A stretch of 64,000 nt of DNA from Thiotrichaceae bacterium (GTDB lineage: Bacteria; Pseudomonadota; Gammaproteobacteria; SZUA-140): contig NVTY02000010.1 in NCBI GenBank assembly GCA_002401765.2, positions 48,433 through 112,432 on the forward strand, read 5' to 3'. Position 1 is the first letter of the stretch, and each line of letters opens with the position of its first letter. The notes beneath the pieces were generated by a model, which was not told the DNA's origin, made no database searches, and was given only the letters and a program-made list of their open reading frames with translations. The translations under genes were made by a program, and so were the position numbers. Below, piece by piece: positions 62,620-64,000 of this stretch.

Positions 62620-64000
62620 TTAGCCAGTTGCCTTCTGTTTCACTTCTTCAATGCCCTGGCTACGCAGGTATTCATCATAAGTACCATGGTAATCAACCAG
62701 TCCTTTGGGCGTTAGTTCGATGATACGTGTTGCTAGTGAGGAGACGAATTCTCGATCGTGACTCACGAAAAACAGTGTGCCGGGGTAGTTTACCAGCGCA
62801 AGATTGAGTGCTTCAATCGATTCCATATCAAGATGATTGGTCGGCTCATCCATTAGCATGATGTTGGGTAGCTGCTGCATGATTTTGCCAAATAGCATGC
62901 GTCCTTGTTCACCACCGGAAATGACTTGAACTGATTTTTCACACTCGTCTCGGGAGAAAAGCAGGCGACCGAGGGTTCCCCTGATGGTCTGCTCATCATC
63001 ACCAGCCCTGCCCCAGCGGCTCATCCAGTCAAACAGGCTCATGTCGTCTGCAAAATCATCTGCGTGATCCTGTGAAAAGTAGCCGAGATTAGCATTTTCT
63101 GACCATTTCACGATGCCGTGACTAGGCTTAAGATCACCAACCAGACTACGTAGTAGGGTTGTTTTACCGATACCGTTGGGGCCGATGATCGCGACACGTT
63201 CGCCAACTTCCACCATCAGGTTGAGGTTTTCAAACAATATTTCTTCATTAAAGCTCTTCGCCAGCTCACTCACTTCCAGTGCCAGGCGATGCAGTCTTTT
63301 CTCCTGATCGAAGCGGATGAAAGGAGTGATGCGGCTAGAAGGCTTGATCTCGTCGAGTTTTATTTTATCGATCTGCTTGGCACGCGAGGTTGCCTGTTTT
63401 GCCTTAGATGCGTTAGCTGAAAAACGGCTAACAAAGGTTTGCAGTTCTGCGATCTGCGCCTTCTTTTTGGCGTTGTCAGCATACTGTCTTTCGCGAACGA
63501 GTGTGGCGGCGGTCATATACTCGTCGTAGTTGCCAGGATAGATGCGCAATTCGCCGTAATCAAGATCCGCCATGTGGCTACAAACGCTGTTTAGAAAGTG
63601 GCGATCATGCGAGATGATGATCATGGTGCAGTTACGCTGGTTAAGGATGTCCTCAAGCCAGCGAATGGTGTTGATATCGAGGTTATTGGTCGGCTCATCA
63701 AGCAGCATGATGTCTGGGTCAGAAAAGAGTGCTTGAGCCAGCAGTACGCGCAGCTTCCAGCCGGGAGCTACTTCGCCCATCAGGCCAACGTGCTGCTCGA
63801 TTGGAATTTCAAGGCCAAGCAGTAGTTCGCCTGCGCGAGACTCGGCGGTGTAACCATCAAGTTCGCCAAATTCGACTTCAAGCTCGGCCACTTTCATTCC
63901 CTCTTCTTCAGACATCTCAGGCAGGTTGTAGATGCGGTCACGTTCTTTTTTAACTTCCCACAGCTCAGTATGCCCCATGATTACGGTGTCGATGACACTG
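62620..64000 (-). CDS. ABC-F family ATPase (YbiT-like), 5' partial
   Basis: The frame stays open to the window edge, so the N-terminus including the first Walker A is missing. Visible are the end of the first ATPase domain (signature region [13 protein letters not shown], Walker [14 protein letters not shown]), the linker (about 60 charged residues, with [19 protein letters not shown]), the second Walker [12 protein letters not shown], signature [11 protein letters not shown] and Walker [13 protein letters not shown]. No membrane domain. The segment [18 protein letters not shown] at the edge fits the YbiT group. ABC-F proteins act on the ribosome E site in translation control. Confidence 0.95.
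   Translation of the reverse strand, partial: SVIDTVIMGHTELWEVKKERDRIYNLPEMSEEEGMKVAELEVEFGELDGYTAESRAGELLLGLEIPIEQHVGLMGEVAPGWKLRVLLAQALFSDPDIMLLDEPTNNLDINTIRWLEDILNQRNCTMIIISHDRHFLNSVCSHMADLDYGELRIYPGNYDEYMTAATLVRERQYADNAKKKAQIAELQTFVSRFSANASKAKQATSRAKQIDKIKLDEIKPSSRITPFIRFDQEKRLHRLALEVSELAKSFNEEILFENLNLMVEVGERVAIIGPNGIGKTTLLRSLVGDLKPSHGIVKWSENANLGYFSQDHADDFADDMSLFDWMSRWGRAGDDEQTIRGTLGRLLFSRDECEKSVQVISGGEQGRMLFGKIMQQLPNIMLMDEPTNHLDMESIEALNLALVNYPGTLFFVSHDREFVSSLATRIIELTPKGLVDYHGTYDEYLRSQGIEEVKQKATG

Overview
The window is a bacterial chromosome segment, most likely from a gammaproteobacterium. Evidence for this is the conserved order miaA-hfq-hflX-hflK-hflC-DUF2065-hisZ-purA, the order FmdB-DUF502-aspS, and rdgC. 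Genus cannot be read from the sequence. I see no rRNA, tRNA, CRISPR array, phage or transposase gene.

Layout. 1-2.9 kb: the end of a secreted Ig/fibronectin-like protein, a stand-alone receiver-domain protein and an ATM1-type ABC exporter. 3-8 kb: FmdB zinc ribbon, DUF502 membrane protein, aspS, nadA and a methyltransferase. 8.2-10 kb: two convergent outer-membrane-type proteins. 10.3-18.4 kb: the miaA to purA housekeeping block, closed by a strong terminator. 18.4-20.6 kb: a small membrane protein and a TolC-family outer-membrane channel. 20.9-44.4 kb: one uninterrupted reading frame of 7839 codons encoding a giant LEPR-xLL/DUF4347/RTX surface-type protein with an embedded metzincin-like site and a C-terminal LysM. 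44.6-52.3 kb: a DUF3467 protein, then a tight operon of GAF-HlyD fusion, PqqD-like/M50 peptidase/HlyD fusion, shortened SecA-like ATPase, small HlyD adaptor and a small exported protein. 52.8 kb: rdgC. 54-55.4 kb: a DUF3943 protein and a decayed glycosyltransferase. 55.4-60.2 kb: a gamma-glutamylation catabolic cluster (GS-like ligase, aldehyde and alcohol dehydrogenases, divergent glutamine amidotransferase). 60.2-64 kb: a VanZ-type membrane protein, a 52-residue membrane protein, a zinc ribbon, a YgjP-type metallopeptidase and an ABC-F ATPase that runs off the window.

Main interpretation. TolC, the giant protein and the GAF-HlyD / M50-HlyD / SecA-like / HlyD operon look like one functional unit. 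It has an outer-membrane channel, three adaptor-type proteins, a protease and a SecA-family motor, but no ABC ATPase of the type I secretion kind beside them. I propose that it is a dedicated export, processing and display system for the giant protein. The domains and gene order are read from the sequence; the joint function is inference.

A near-identical 152-bp palindromic element occurs twice in the same orientation (10092-10243 and 44403-44554). The second copy supplies the last codons and stop codon of the giant gene.
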